A stretch of 37,044 nucleotides of DNA from Mycolicibacterium porcinum (GTDB lineage: Bacteria; Actinomycetota; Actinomycetes; Mycobacteriales; Mycobacteriaceae), in the NCBI GenBank assembly GCA_002086835.1, contig MVIG01000037.1:1-37044 (forward strand), given 5' to 3'. A program made the position numbers and the translations under genes. This document shows, piece after piece, positions 24,802 through 31,903 of the stretch. How positions within the stretch are numbered: the first letter of the stretch is position 1; each line of letters starts with the position of its first letter. The notes beneath the pieces are model-generated. The model was not told the DNA's origin. It did not search any database and saw nothing but the letters and a program-made list of their open reading frames with translations.

Positions 24802-26039
24802 AGCAATCCCATTCCCGGGTCGGCCAAGACAGCGGCGGTATCGGCCAGCAATTGCGAGCCGTGCTGCCCGTCGAGCACCCGATGATCGAACGACAGGGCG
24901 AGTTGCAGCACCGATCGTGGTTCGATGCGTTCAGCGCTTCCGGTGCCGACAACCCACGGCAGCCGTCGGATGGCGCCGACCGCGAGGATCGCGGTTTCGC
25001 CCGGGTTGAGGATGGGGGTTCCGGTGTCGACCCCGAACACACCGACATTGGTAATGGTGGTCGTCCCGTCGCGCATGGCTTCCGGCGGCGTCTTGCCCGC
25101 ACGCGCAGTGCTCGCCAGTTCGGTTATCTCGTCGACGAGTTGACGCAGGCTGAGCCGGTTGGCTGCTCTGATGTTCGGCACCACCAGTCCTCGGTCGGTA
25201 GCCGCGGCGATGCCGAGGTTGACCGCGTCCGGGACGACGATCTCCTGCGCCCGTTCATCCCAGTGACCGTTCGCGATCGGGGTCCGTGCCAGTGCGAGCA
25301 GATAGGCGCGTGCCACCAGGGCCAGCGGGGTGATCTTGGCGCCACGGAAATCACGATGCTGCGCCAGCCGGTCCTTGAGGACGAGCGTCTCGGTCATATC
25401 GACCGTGACGAACTCGGTGACATGCGGCGCGGTGAACGCCGACTGGCACATGGCCGCGGCCATGTGCTTGCGCACACCCTTGATCGGGATCCGGGTTACC
25501 GCATCCGATTGAGTTGCACCGCTTGCCGATTCGACGACCGGATCGGTACCGTGCGCGGCCAGCACGTCGGCCCGGGTGACGATACCGTCCAGGCCGGATG
25601 GTTCGATGCCGGCGAGATCGACCCCCAGCACCCGGGCGAGTTTTCGTACCGGCGGCTTCGCGCGCGGACTGCGACCCGTGGCGGGCGGTCTCGGCTCGAC
25701 GGCTGATTGCTGAGCCCGTCGCCTCCGCCGGCCCGCCTGTCCATCATCGCGTGAGCCGTACCCCACCAGCAGCTTCGGCTCCTCGGACGCGGATATTGCC
25801 GCGATCGCGATGATCGGAGTGCCTACCGCAACGGTCTGACCGGCCTCGGCCATCAGTTCGATGACGGTGCCGGCGTACGGCGAGGGCAGTTCGACCAACG
25901 ACTTCGCCGTCTCGATTTCGACGATGACCTGGTTGATCGCGACCTCGTCGCCTACCTCGACACGCCAGGAGACAATCTCGGCCTCGGTCAACCCTTCGCC
26001 CACGTCGGGCAGGTAGAACAGCTCAGCGTTGTCTGTCAT
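24798..26039 (-). CDS. E2 acyltransferase of a branched-chain 2-oxo acid dehydrogenase complex
   Basis: A 413-residue E2. Residues 5-80 are a single lipoyl domain with the lipoylated Lys46 in VEIETAKSLVELP. A variable basic linker (including RRRRR near residue 105) leads to the peripheral-subunit-binding domain (PPVRKLARVLGVDLAGI, about 127-165). The catalytic domain ends with FDHRVLDG, giving the HxxxDG active site with H386 and D390. It transfers branched acyl groups to CoA. The ATG at 26039 has GGAG 5 nt upstream; an in-frame ATG at 26078 would overlap the E1beta stop but has no ribosome site. There is a 28-nt gap after E1beta. Confidence 0.92.
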   Translation of the reverse strand: MTDNAELFYLPDVGEGLTEAEIVSWRVEVGDEVAINQVIVEIETAKSLVELPSPYAGTVIELMAEAGQTVAVGTPIIAIAAISASEEPKLLVGYGSRDDGQAGRRRRRAQQSAVEPRPPATGRSPRAKPPVRKLARVLGVDLAGIEPSGLDGIVTRADVLAAHGTDPVVESASGATQSDAVTRIPIKGVRKHMAAAMCQSAFTAPHVTEFVTVDMTETLVLKDRLAQHRDFRGAKITPLALVARAYLLALARTPIANGHWDERAQEIVVPDAVNLGIAAATDRGLVVPNIRAANRLSLRQLVDEITELASTARAGKTPPEAMRDGTTTITNVGVFGVDTGTPILNPGETAILAVGAIRRLPWVVGTGSAERIEPRSVLQLALSFDHRVLDGQHGSQLLADTAAVLADPGMGLL

Positions 26040-26067
26040 GACGGCTCCGGATGTCTTGGTTTCTTTC

Positions 26068-27042
26068 TCAGTGGCCATAGCTGGCGTCGCAGGCGTCGAG
26101 GATGCGGTCGGTATTGGGCAGCCAGTCCGCTTCCAGCCGGCTCGGCGGATACGGGGTGTCATAGCCGGTCACCCGAAGGATGGGCGCCTGCAGTTCGTAG
26201 AACGCCTCGGCCTGAACGCGGGTGGCCAGCTCGGCCCCGACACCGGCGCTCTGGGACGCCTCGTGCGCGATCACCAGCCGCCCGGTCCGGCGTACCGACG
26301 CCACCACGGTCTCGTCGTCAATCGGCGAGAGCGACCGCAGGTCGATCACCTCCACATCACGGCTCTCCTCGGCCAGCGCGGATGCGGCATTGAGCGCCAC
26401 CGGGACCAGGGCTCCGTAAGTCACCAGAGTGAGATCGGATCCTGCCCGCACGATGCGTGCACGGTCCCACGGCTGGTCATGACTTGTCTTGTCCAGCTCA
26501 CCTTTCCGCCAGTACGACTTCTTCGGCTCAAGGAAAATGACCGGATCCTCACACCGGATCGCCGCCCGCAGCATGTGGTAGGCGTCTTGCGGGGTCGACG
26601 GGCACACCACTCGCAGCCCGGCAGTGTGGGCGAAGTACGCCTCCGGCGACTCACTGTGATGCTCGATCGCCCCGATCCCACCACCGACCGGAATCCTGAT
26701 CACCACTGGGAGTTTCACCATGCCGCTGGAGCGGTGCCGATACTTGGCGAGCTGGGTGATGATCTGATTTGCGGCGGGGAACACGAACCCGTCGAACTGG
26801 ATCTCACATACCGGCCGGTAGCCGGCCATAGCCAAACCTACTGCGCTTCCGACGATTCCGGCTTCACCGAGGGGTGCATCGACAACCCGCAGCTCGTGGA
26901 AGTGTTTCTGCAGCCCGTCGGTCACCCGGAACACCCCACCGAGGCGACCGATGTCCTCGCCGATGAGAAGTACTTTCTCGTCGTCCTCCATGGCATCGCG
27001 CAGGCCGCGATTAAGGGCATGCGCCATCGGGAAGGTACTCAT
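26068..27042 (-). CDS. 2-oxo acid dehydrogenase E1 beta subunit (branched-chain type)
   Basis: A 324-residue transketolase-like beta subunit. Motifs are LLIGEDIGRLGGVFRVTDGL with the TPP-contacting Glu, DAPLGEAGIVGSAVGLA, the EIQFDGF segment, GAIEHHSESPEAYF (substrate-pocket His) and the C-terminal ILRVTGYDTPYPP. With the alpha subunit it decarboxylates branched-chain 2-oxo acids. Its ATG overlaps the E1alpha stop by 4 nt, which favours equal synthesis of the two subunits. It is of the type of BkdB (Rv2496c). Confidence 0.93.
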   Translation of the reverse strand: MSTFPMAHALNRGLRDAMEDDEKVLLIGEDIGRLGGVFRVTDGLQKHFHELRVVDAPLGEAGIVGSAVGLAMAGYRPVCEIQFDGFVFPAANQIITQLAKYRHRSSGMVKLPVVIRIPVGGGIGAIEHHSESPEAYFAHTAGLRVVCPSTPQDAYHMLRAAIRCEDPVIFLEPKKSYWRKGELDKTSHDQPWDRARIVRAGSDLTLVTYGALVPVALNAASALAEESRDVEVIDLRSLSPIDDETVVASVRRTGRLVIAHEASQSAGVGAELATRVQAEAFYELQAPILRVTGYDTPYPPSRLEADWLPNTDRILDACDASYGH

Positions 27043-28166
27043 CTCGACTCCTCCGATCCGCGTGAGACGAACTCCAGGTGCGCGACCAGCTGACTGTCCA
27101 ACTCGGGTGTCATCTCGGCCAGCGTGTGGCGGAAGGGTTCACCGGGATCGGGCTCGGGCAGCGCACGGCATCCTGCGCGGAGCCGGTCGGCCAACTGCCC
27201 CGCCTCTTCCTCGATCTCAGACAGGAAATCCTCATCGATCCGATCCTCGCCGGCAGCCTCCGATTGCAGGTAAAGGCGAAGGCGCTCAATGGGATCCCGA
27301 GCGAGCCAATGATCGTTCTCCGCGCTCGAGCGGTACCGCAGGTCGTCGTCAGAGGTGGTGTGCGGATTGCGCCTGTAGGTGACTGCCTCGATCAGTGTGG
27401 GACCACCGCCTTCGCGGGCGTGGGTGAGTGCACGGACGGTCGCGCTGTGACAGGCGACCACGTCGTTGCCATCCACCCGGACACCGGGGAACCCGAATCC
27501 GCGGGCGCGGTCGGCAGCCGGAATCCGGCTCTGGACGGAGTAGGGCGCCGAAATGGCCCATTGGTTGTTCTGACAGAAGAACACCACCGGAAGATCCTGG
27601 GTGGCCGCCCAGACGAAGGCCTCATTCGTCTCCCCCTCGCTGAGCGCCCCGTCGCCGAGGAACACCAGCACCGCACGATCCCGGTCGGGATCGCCCGTGC
27701 CGACACTGCCGTCACGCAGCAGGCCCATCGCATAGCCGACCCCATGCAGGGTCTGTGCAGCGATCACGACCGTGTAGAGCTGAAACCCGCGCTCAGCCGG
27801 ATCCCAACCACCGCAAGTCGTTCCGCGAAATACGCCGAGCAGACTGACCGGATCGACGCCCCGGCACCAGGCGACCGCATGCTCACGGTAAGTCGGAAAC
27901 ACCACATCCTGAGGCCTGACCGCAGAGGCGGCGCCCACCTGCGCCGCCTCCTGACCGAGCAGTGAAGGCCAGAGCCCCAACTCACCCTGACGCTGCAGCG
28001 CGATGGCCTCCGTATCGATCCGGCGAGCCAGGATCATGTTCCGCAACGCAGCCCGCAAATCGAGGTTCCCGGGGTTGAACTCATCGGTGGCCAGCGTCGC
28101 CGGCACACCCTCCGGAGTCAGAACAGACCATGGCTCGGATACCGCGGTGTTCGGTGCTGCGGACAT
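27039..28166 (-). CDS. 2-oxo acid dehydrogenase E1 alpha subunit (branched-chain type), first gene of the operon
   Basis: A 375-residue TPP-dependent alpha subunit. The TPP motif runs from G171-D172-G173 (FLGDGALSEGETNEAF) to N200-N201. SLLGQEAAQVGAA and PTYREHAVAW come earlier, and RRNPHTTSDDDLRYR is the conserved loop of branched-chain/pyruvate E1alpha subunits. The ATG at 28166 is chosen because GGAGG lies 5-6 nt upstream; the frame opens further back without such a site. It heads a seven-gene operon and diverges from an Lrp-type regulator. Pyruvate as substrate cannot be excluded, but the neighbouring amino-acid dehydrogenase favours branched-chain oxo acids. Confidence 0.92.
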   Translation of the reverse strand: MSAAPNTAVSEPWSVLTPEGVPATLATDEFNPGNLDLRAALRNMILARRIDTEAIALQRQGELGLWPSLLGQEAAQVGAASAVRPQDVVFPTYREHAVAWCRGVDPVSLLGVFRGTTCGGWDPAERGFQLYTVVIAAQTLHGVGYAMGLLRDGSVGTGDPDRDRAVLVFLGDGALSEGETNEAFVWAATQDLPVVFFCQNNQWAISAPYSVQSRIPAADRARGFGFPGVRVDGNDVVACHSATVRALTHAREGGGPTLIEAVTYRRNPHTTSDDDLRYRSSAENDHWLARDPIERLRLYLQSEAAGEDRIDEDFLSEIEEEAGQLADRLRAGCRALPEPDPGEPFRHTLAEMTPELDSQLVAHLEFVSRGSEESR

Positions 28167-28242
28167 CGATCCCTCCTCGGACGAAGACGTGCCGAGAGCC
28201 TGCAGCGCGCGCCAATCGCATAGCAACAACTACGCACATTCA

Positions 28243-28315
28243 CACGATAATTCGCACTGATCGTGCTCACCATCGGCTAGATTGCGCATCAATCCCTTAC
28301 GAAGCGCACTGATCG
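28243..28315. promoter_or_regulatory. Candidate Lrp-type operator: 11-bp direct repeat and inverted repeat
   Basis: In the 164-bp divergent gap between E1alpha and the Lrp-type gene, CGCACTGATCG occurs at 28253-28263 and again at 28305-28315. The start-to-start distance is 52 bp, close to five helical turns, so both copies face the same side of the DNA. The first copy is also part of an inverted repeat, CACGAT (28243-28248) and ATCGTG (28260-28265). ATTG-CGCAT-CAAT at 28281-28293 lies between them. Lrp/AsnC proteins bind helically phased sites next to their own genes, so this is a reasonable operator. Confidence 0.5.
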
Positions 28316-28330
28316 GAACCCGACACAGCA

Positions 28331-28777
28331 ATGTCACTTGACCCTGTCGACCGCGAGATCATCGAACTTCTCCGGAAGAATGCCCGCACCCCGGTGAGCC
28401 AGATCGCTCATCAGGTCGGCCTGTCCACCGGACCGGTATCGCGGCGAATAGCCCGATTGGAACGGACCGGGGTGATCAAGGGTTACGTGGCCGTCGTCGA
28501 CGAACAGGCGGTCGGCGGAATCGACGCCTTCACCGAGGTACGGCTCATCGGCAGTATCGACACCGGCGAGATCGAAGCCATGGCCGGGAACATGCCGGAA
28601 ATCAAAGAGGTCTATACGATTTCAGGCGACCCTGACGCACTGATCCGGTTCCGTGTCGAGAATGTCGACCACCTGCAGCGCGTCGTCAATGCCATCCGCA
28701 CCTCCGGGAAGGTTTTAGGCACAAAGACTTTCATCGTGCTCCGGTCCTCGGACCCGCACGCTACCGGTTCCGGCTGA
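28331..28777 (+). CDS. Lrp/AsnC-family transcriptional regulator of the bkd-hxl operon
   Basis: A 148-residue regulator with an N-terminal winged HTH (LDPVDREIIELLRKNAR then VGLSTGPVSRRIARLE, residues 3-50) and a C-terminal RAM ligand-binding domain (YTISGDPDALIRFRVEN, about 95-112). Family members respond to amino acids and assemble as octamers. It is transcribed away from the E1alpha gene across a short divergent region, the usual arrangement for the regulator of a branched-chain oxo-acid operon (as with BkdR). No clear Shine-Dalgarno is seen before the ATG. Confidence 0.92.
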   Translation: MSLDPVDREIIELLRKNARTPVSQIAHQVGLSTGPVSRRIARLERTGVIKGYVAVVDEQAVGGIDAFTEVRLIGSIDTGEIEAMAGNMPEIKEVYTISGDPDALIRFRVENVDHLQRVVNAIRTSGKVLGTKTFIVLRSSDPHATGSG

Positions 28778-28786
28778 GGCACGACA

Positions 28787-29503
28787 TCAGGCGTCGGCGG
28801 CGAACGGGTCGGTGGCGGCTGCAATACGTGCTGCGGCGTCGACGAGAATCGGTTCCCCATGGCCGAATCCGGCCCGCTGCGCACCCGTGTCCGCGAGAAT
28901 CTCCACCGCACGGGAAGCGGCGGCCCGGTCGGTGTTGAAGACGCCGAGGATCAGCTGTCCGTCGAACTCCGCGATCGCATCACCGGTGAGCACGGTATCG
29001 GCGGCGGGCAGGTACAGCGCGATGCTGCCGGGAGTGTGGCCGGGCACACCGATCACCCGGGTCCCGCCCGCGAAGTCAAGAACGGCACCGTCACCGACCA
29101 CCCGGTCCACCCGGCAGGCCGGGCCATTCGGCGGTTCCACGATGTCGGGGCGAAGCGTGCGCTCCGCGTCGGTCAGCACCGGAATCGGTCCCGGCTCGCC
29201 TCGCACGAACCCGGCATCGGCCGCGCCCGCGATCACCTCGACGTCGGACCAGTCCGCGATCTCGGCGGCCGCACCGCAATGGTCCTCGTGGAAATGCGTG
29301 AGCACTATGCGCTTGACGTGCAGGCGTCGCAGGCCCAGTTCGGTCAGTGCGTCGGCGATCAACTCGGCGCTGTCGGGCCAGCCCGTGTCGATCAGCGTCA
29401 CACCGTCGGACTCGGTCCACAGGTAGCAGTTGAGCAGATGAGCCTGGCCACCTGGGATGCGCAAACGGTAGAGCGAGGGCGCCATCTGGAGTAGGTCGGG
29501 CAT
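28787..29503 (-). CDS. Metallo-beta-lactamase-fold hydrolase
   Basis: A 238-residue MBL-fold enzyme. The zinc motif is T-H70-F-H72-E-D74-H75 (LTHFHEDHCG); later ligands are in GVPGHTPGS, VLTGDAI (Asp) and GHGEPI (His). Compared with glyoxalase II the chain is short and single-domain; the substrate is unknown (a thioester or lactone is possible). It is convergent with the Lrp-type gene, 9 nt apart, and upstream of its ATG is TAGCGT at a leaderless spacing. It follows recR on the same strand after 61 nt, but with its own apparent promoter. Confidence 0.88.
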   Translation of the reverse strand: MPDLLQMAPSLYRLRIPGGQAHLLNCYLWTESDGVTLIDTGWPDSAELIADALTELGLRRLHVKRIVLTHFHEDHCGAAAEIADWSDVEVIAGAADAGFVRGEPGPIPVLTDAERTLRPDIVEPPNGPACRVDRVVGDGAVLDFAGGTRVIGVPGHTPGSIALYLPAADTVLTGDAIAEFDGQLILGVFNTDRAAASRAVEILADTGAQRAGFGHGEPILVDAAARIAAATDPFAADA

Positions 29504-29509
29504 GGCTCG

Positions 29510-29515
29510 ACGCTA
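29510..29515 (-). promoter_or_regulatory. Candidate -10 element (TAGCGT) for the MBL-fold gene, leaderless layout
   Basis: On the minus strand TAGCGT is followed by 6 nt and then the ATG at 29503. A transcript starting 6-7 nt after the hexamer would begin at the start codon. The same hexamer at the same spacing precedes two other genes in this window. Confidence 0.5.
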
Positions 29516-29564
29516 GCGGGTCATCGAGTGCGACGCTGGCGTCGTTCGCGCTCGGCGGAAAGCA

Positions 29565-30176
29565 CTAAGCCATGGCGCGGCGGCCGGCCAGAGCCCGGCC
29601 CAGGGTGAGCTCGTCGGCGAACTCGAGGTCACCGCCCATCGGCAGGCCGGAGGCGATGCGGGTGACGGTCAGGCCAGGGATGTCGCGCAGCATCCGCACC
29701 AGATAGGTCGCCGTGGCCTCACCCTCGGTGTTGGGGTCGGTCGCGATGATCACCTCGGCGACGTCGACACCGTCGACGCGTTCCCCGATGCGGTTGAGCA
29801 GCTCCCGGATGCGCAGCTGGTCGGGCCCGACACCGGACAACGGATCCAGTGCGCCGCCCAGCACGTGGTAACGGCCCCGGAACTCGCGGGTGCGTTCGAC
29901 GGCCTGCACGTCCTTCGGCTCCTCGACCACGCACACCAGTGAGGCATCACGACGGGGGTCCTTGCAGATCCGGCAGCGTTCCTCATCGGAGACGTTGCCG
30001 CATACCGCACAGAACGTGACACCGTCACGGATACGGCCCAGCACCGCGGTCAGCCGATCGATGTCCGGCGGTTCGACGCTCAGTAGGTGAAACGCGATCC
30101 GCTGCGCACTCTTGGGCCCGATCCCGGGAAGCTTGCCGAGCTCGTCGATCAGATCCTGTACCGGGCCTTCAAACAC
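29565..30176 (-). CDS. recR: Recombination mediator RecR
   Basis: A 203-residue protein of standard RecR length. Order of domains: a helix-hairpin-helix ([20 protein letters not shown]), a four-Cys zinc finger (C56, C59, C68, C71), a Toprim domain with [12 protein letters not shown] and [15 protein letters not shown], and a C-terminal [20 protein letters not shown] block. RecR works with RecO to load RecA on gapped DNA. The GTG start directly follows the ybaB stop with no gap, the usual bacterial ybaB-recR pairing, with dnaX further along in the same neighbourhood. Confidence 0.97.
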   Translation of the reverse strand: MFEGPVQDLIDELGKLPGIGPKSAQRIAFHLLSVEPPDIDRLTAVLGRIRDGVTFCAVCGNVSDEERCRICKDPRRDASLVCVVEEPKDVQAVERTREFRGRYHVLGGALDPLSGVGPDQLRIRELLNRIGERVDGVDVAEVIIATDPNTEGEATATYLVRMLRDIPGLTVTRIASGLPMGGDLEFADELTLGRALAGRRAMA

Positions 30177-30509
30177 TCAGAGCCCCGGAAGTCCGAACCC
30201 GCTCAACCCGCCGGCCAGCGGGCCCAGGCGGCTCTGCGCGAGGGTGGTCACCTGGTTGGAGGCGTCGGCGAGGGCGCCGACGATGAGGTCCTGCAGGGTC
30301 TCGACGTCCTCGGGATCAACAACCTTGGGGTCGATCGCCACCGCGACCACCTCACCGCTGCCCTTGACCGTCACCTGAACCAGGCCACCGCCGGCCTGGC
30401 CGTGCACCTCGGAGTTGGCCAGCGCTTCCTGCGCCTCCATGAGCTGCTGTTGCACCTGCTGTGCCTGCGCAAGCAGGGCCGACATGTCGGGCGTGCCTCC
30501 GGGTTGCAT
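30177..30509 (-). CDS. YbaB/EbfC-family nucleoid-associated protein
   Basis: A 110-residue DNA-binding protein (family of Rv3716c). The core is helix [20 protein letters not shown], then [23 protein letters not shown] and [19 protein letters not shown]. The C-terminal tail is short ([10 protein letters not shown]) compared with the long Pro/Gly tail of the M. tuberculosis protein. I chose the ATG at 30509 (start MQPGGTPDM), preceded by AAGGGGA; a second ATG eight codons later is possible. It is divergent from the amidase gene and abuts recR. Confidence 0.93.
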   Translation of the reverse strand: MQPGGTPDMSALLAQAQQVQQQLMEAQEALANSEVHGQAGGGLVQVTVKGSGEVVAVAIDPKVVDPEDVETLQDLIVGALADASNQVTTLAQSRLGPLAGGLSGFGLPGL

Positions 30510-30608
30510 GAGTGGTCCCCTTGCCGTGTTGATTGCGTCTTGGTCTCGACTTGGTTGCTCTCGCCTGTCGGCGGCGATTCGGACTTTCAGCCTAGTCGGC
30601 GCGCGGGC

Positions 30609-30614
30609 TAGCGT
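30609..30614 (+). promoter_or_regulatory. Candidate -10 element (TAGCGT) for the amidase gene, leaderless layout
   Basis: TAGCGT is followed by 7 nt and then the GTG at 30622. There is no Shine-Dalgarno before that GTG, which fits a transcript beginning at the start codon. No convincing -35 is seen 17 nt upstream. Confidence 0.5.
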
Positions 30615-30621
30615 GGCGCCC

Positions 30622-31395
30622 GTGCGAGTCCCAGCCTGCGTGCGTGTCGGCACGGCGATCGTCAGCAGCGTATTCATCGCCGCTGCCGTCCCGGCTGTCG
30701 TCGACGCTCCTCACGCCACCGCCGCCCCGAACGTCGCCGGAATGATCGTGTTCCTCGATCCCGGCCACAACGGCGCCAACGACGCGTCGATCAGCCGCCA
30801 GGTGCCCACCGGCCGCGGCGGCACCAAGGACTGCCAGGCCAGCGGGACCTCCACCGAGGACGGTTTCCCAGAGCACACCTTCACCTGGGACACCACGCTG
30901 CGGGTCCGCGCCCTGTTGAACCAGATGGGGGTGCGGACCGCGATGTCGCGCGGCAACGACAACGCGCTGGGCCCCTGCGTCGACGAGCGGGCCACGATGG
31001 CCAATGCCCTGCGACCCAACGCCATCGTGTCCATCCACGCCGACGGAGGCCCGGCCAACGGTCGCGGCTTCCACGTCCTCTATTCGTCCCCGCCGCTGAA
31101 CAACGTGCAGGCTGGACCGTCCATTCAGTTCGCCAAGACCATGCGCGACCAGCTGTCCGCGTCGGGCATCCCGCCCGCGACCTACATCGGCTCGGGCGGG
31201 CTGGACGCCCGATCGGATATCGCAGGGCTCAACCTGGCGCAGTTCCCGTCGATCCTCGTCGAGTGCGGCAACATGAAGAACCCGGTCGACTCAAGCTTGA
31301 TGAAGACCCCGGAGGGCCGGCAGAAGTATGCCGAGGCCATCGTCCGGGGCGTCACGGCCTACCTGGGCAGCCAGGGCGGTACCCCGGCTCGTTAG
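30622..31395 (+). CDS. Secreted zinc N-acetylmuramoyl-L-alanine amidase (Amidase_3, Rv3717 type)
   Basis: About 257 residues. A hydrophobic N-terminus with an Ala-rich end (residues 8-35) looks like a Sec signal peptide. The catalytic core has zinc ligands H49 (FLDPGHNG), E84 (FPEHTF) and H139 (SIHADGG) and the general base E214 ([11 protein letters not shown]). C71 and C119 correspond to the conserved disulfide of the Rv3717 enzyme. It cleaves the amide between muramic acid and the stem peptide of peptidoglycan. The GTG at 30622 is favoured by the TAGCGT box; a GTG at 30613 is in frame. Its stop overlaps that of the SRPBCC gene (TTAG at 31392-31395). Confidence 0.92.
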   Translation: MRVPACVRVGTAIVSSVFIAAAVPAVVDAPHATAAPNVAGMIVFLDPGHNGANDASISRQVPTGRGGTKDCQASGTSTEDGFPEHTFTWDTTLRVRALLNQMGVRTAMSRGNDNALGPCVDERATMANALRPNAIVSIHADGGPANGRGFHVLYSSPPLNNVQAGPSIQFAKTMRDQLSASGIPPATYIGSGGLDARSDIAGLNLAQFPSILVECGNMKNPVDSSLMKTPEGRQKYAEAIVRGVTAYLGSQGGTPAR

Positions 31396-31829
31396 CTTTC
31401 GACTTCTTTTTTCAGGTTGGCCAGCACCTCGTCCTGGATCTTGCGCAGGCCCAGCGGCGCGAACGTCTTCTCGAAGAAGCCCTTGACCCCGCCGGCACCG
31501 GTCCAGCTGGTCTTGAGGTTGACCGACGACCCGGTGCCCGCCGGGGCGACGGTCCAGTTGGTCACCAGGCTGGAGTTGGCGTCCTTCTCGATCACCGTGT
31601 GACCGGCCACGTCCACGGACGCCTTGATGTCGCGGACCCGGGACTCGGTGGCCTGCAGCTTCCAGCTGGCCACGGTGCCTGCGCCCTGACCGCCCTCGAG
31701 CACCTGGTAATCGCGGTAATGCGAGGAGAGGATCTTCGGGCGCACGGTCTGGTAGTCCGCGATCGCGGCGAACACAGCGGCCGGCTCGGCGTTGATCAGA
31801 ACCGTGCTGACCGCACTGACCTGTCCCAT
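31392..31829 (-). CDS. SRPBCC/polyketide-cyclase-like protein (Rv3718c type)
   Basis: A 145-residue START/Bet v1-like protein with the SRPBCC pattern: an opening strand VSAVSTVLINAEPAAVFAAIADY, a central antiparallel sheet (GTVASWKLQATES), and a long C-terminal helix (FFEKTFAPLGLRKIQDEVLANL). The family binds hydrophobic ligands in a deep cavity; no catalytic role is known for this one. AAGGAG lies 8 nt before the ATG at 31829. It is divergent from the FAD oxidase gene and convergent with the amidase, matching the M. tuberculosis order Rv3717-Rv3718c-Rv3719. Confidence 0.9.
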   Translation of the reverse strand: MGQVSAVSTVLINAEPAAVFAAIADYQTVRPKILSSHYRDYQVLEGGQGAGTVASWKLQATESRVRDIKASVDVAGHTVIEKDANSSLVTNWTVAPAGTGSSVNLKTSWTGAGGVKGFFEKTFAPLGLRKIQDEVLANLKKEVES

Positions 31830-31891
31830 GTCTGAAACTCCTTTTACTCGAGTTGCTCGTGTCTGCGGTCGCATCGGTGGCAACCTCCGAC

Positions 31892-31897
31892 TAGCGT
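31892..31897 (+). promoter_or_regulatory. Candidate -10 element (TAGCGT) for the FAD oxidase gene, leaderless layout
   Basis: TAGCGT is followed by 6 nt and then the GTG at 31904, in the 74-bp gap shared with the divergent SRPBCC gene. There is no ribosome-binding site before the GTG, consistent with a leaderless message. Confidence 0.5.
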
Positions 31898-31903
31898 ATA
31901 TGT

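Noticed and set aside
23371-24885. A 504-codon open frame on the plus strand opposite the lpd gene
   Set aside because: It lies fully antisense to lpd, which has all its cofactor and active-site motifs; the plus-strand translation is rich in Gly/Arg/His without any family pattern. High GC makes such shadow frames common.
26039-26078. An earlier in-frame start for the E2 gene at 26078
   Set aside because: It would overlap the E1beta stop but has no Shine-Dalgarno, whereas the ATG at 26039 has GGAG at good spacing and gives the usual lipoyl-domain N-terminus.
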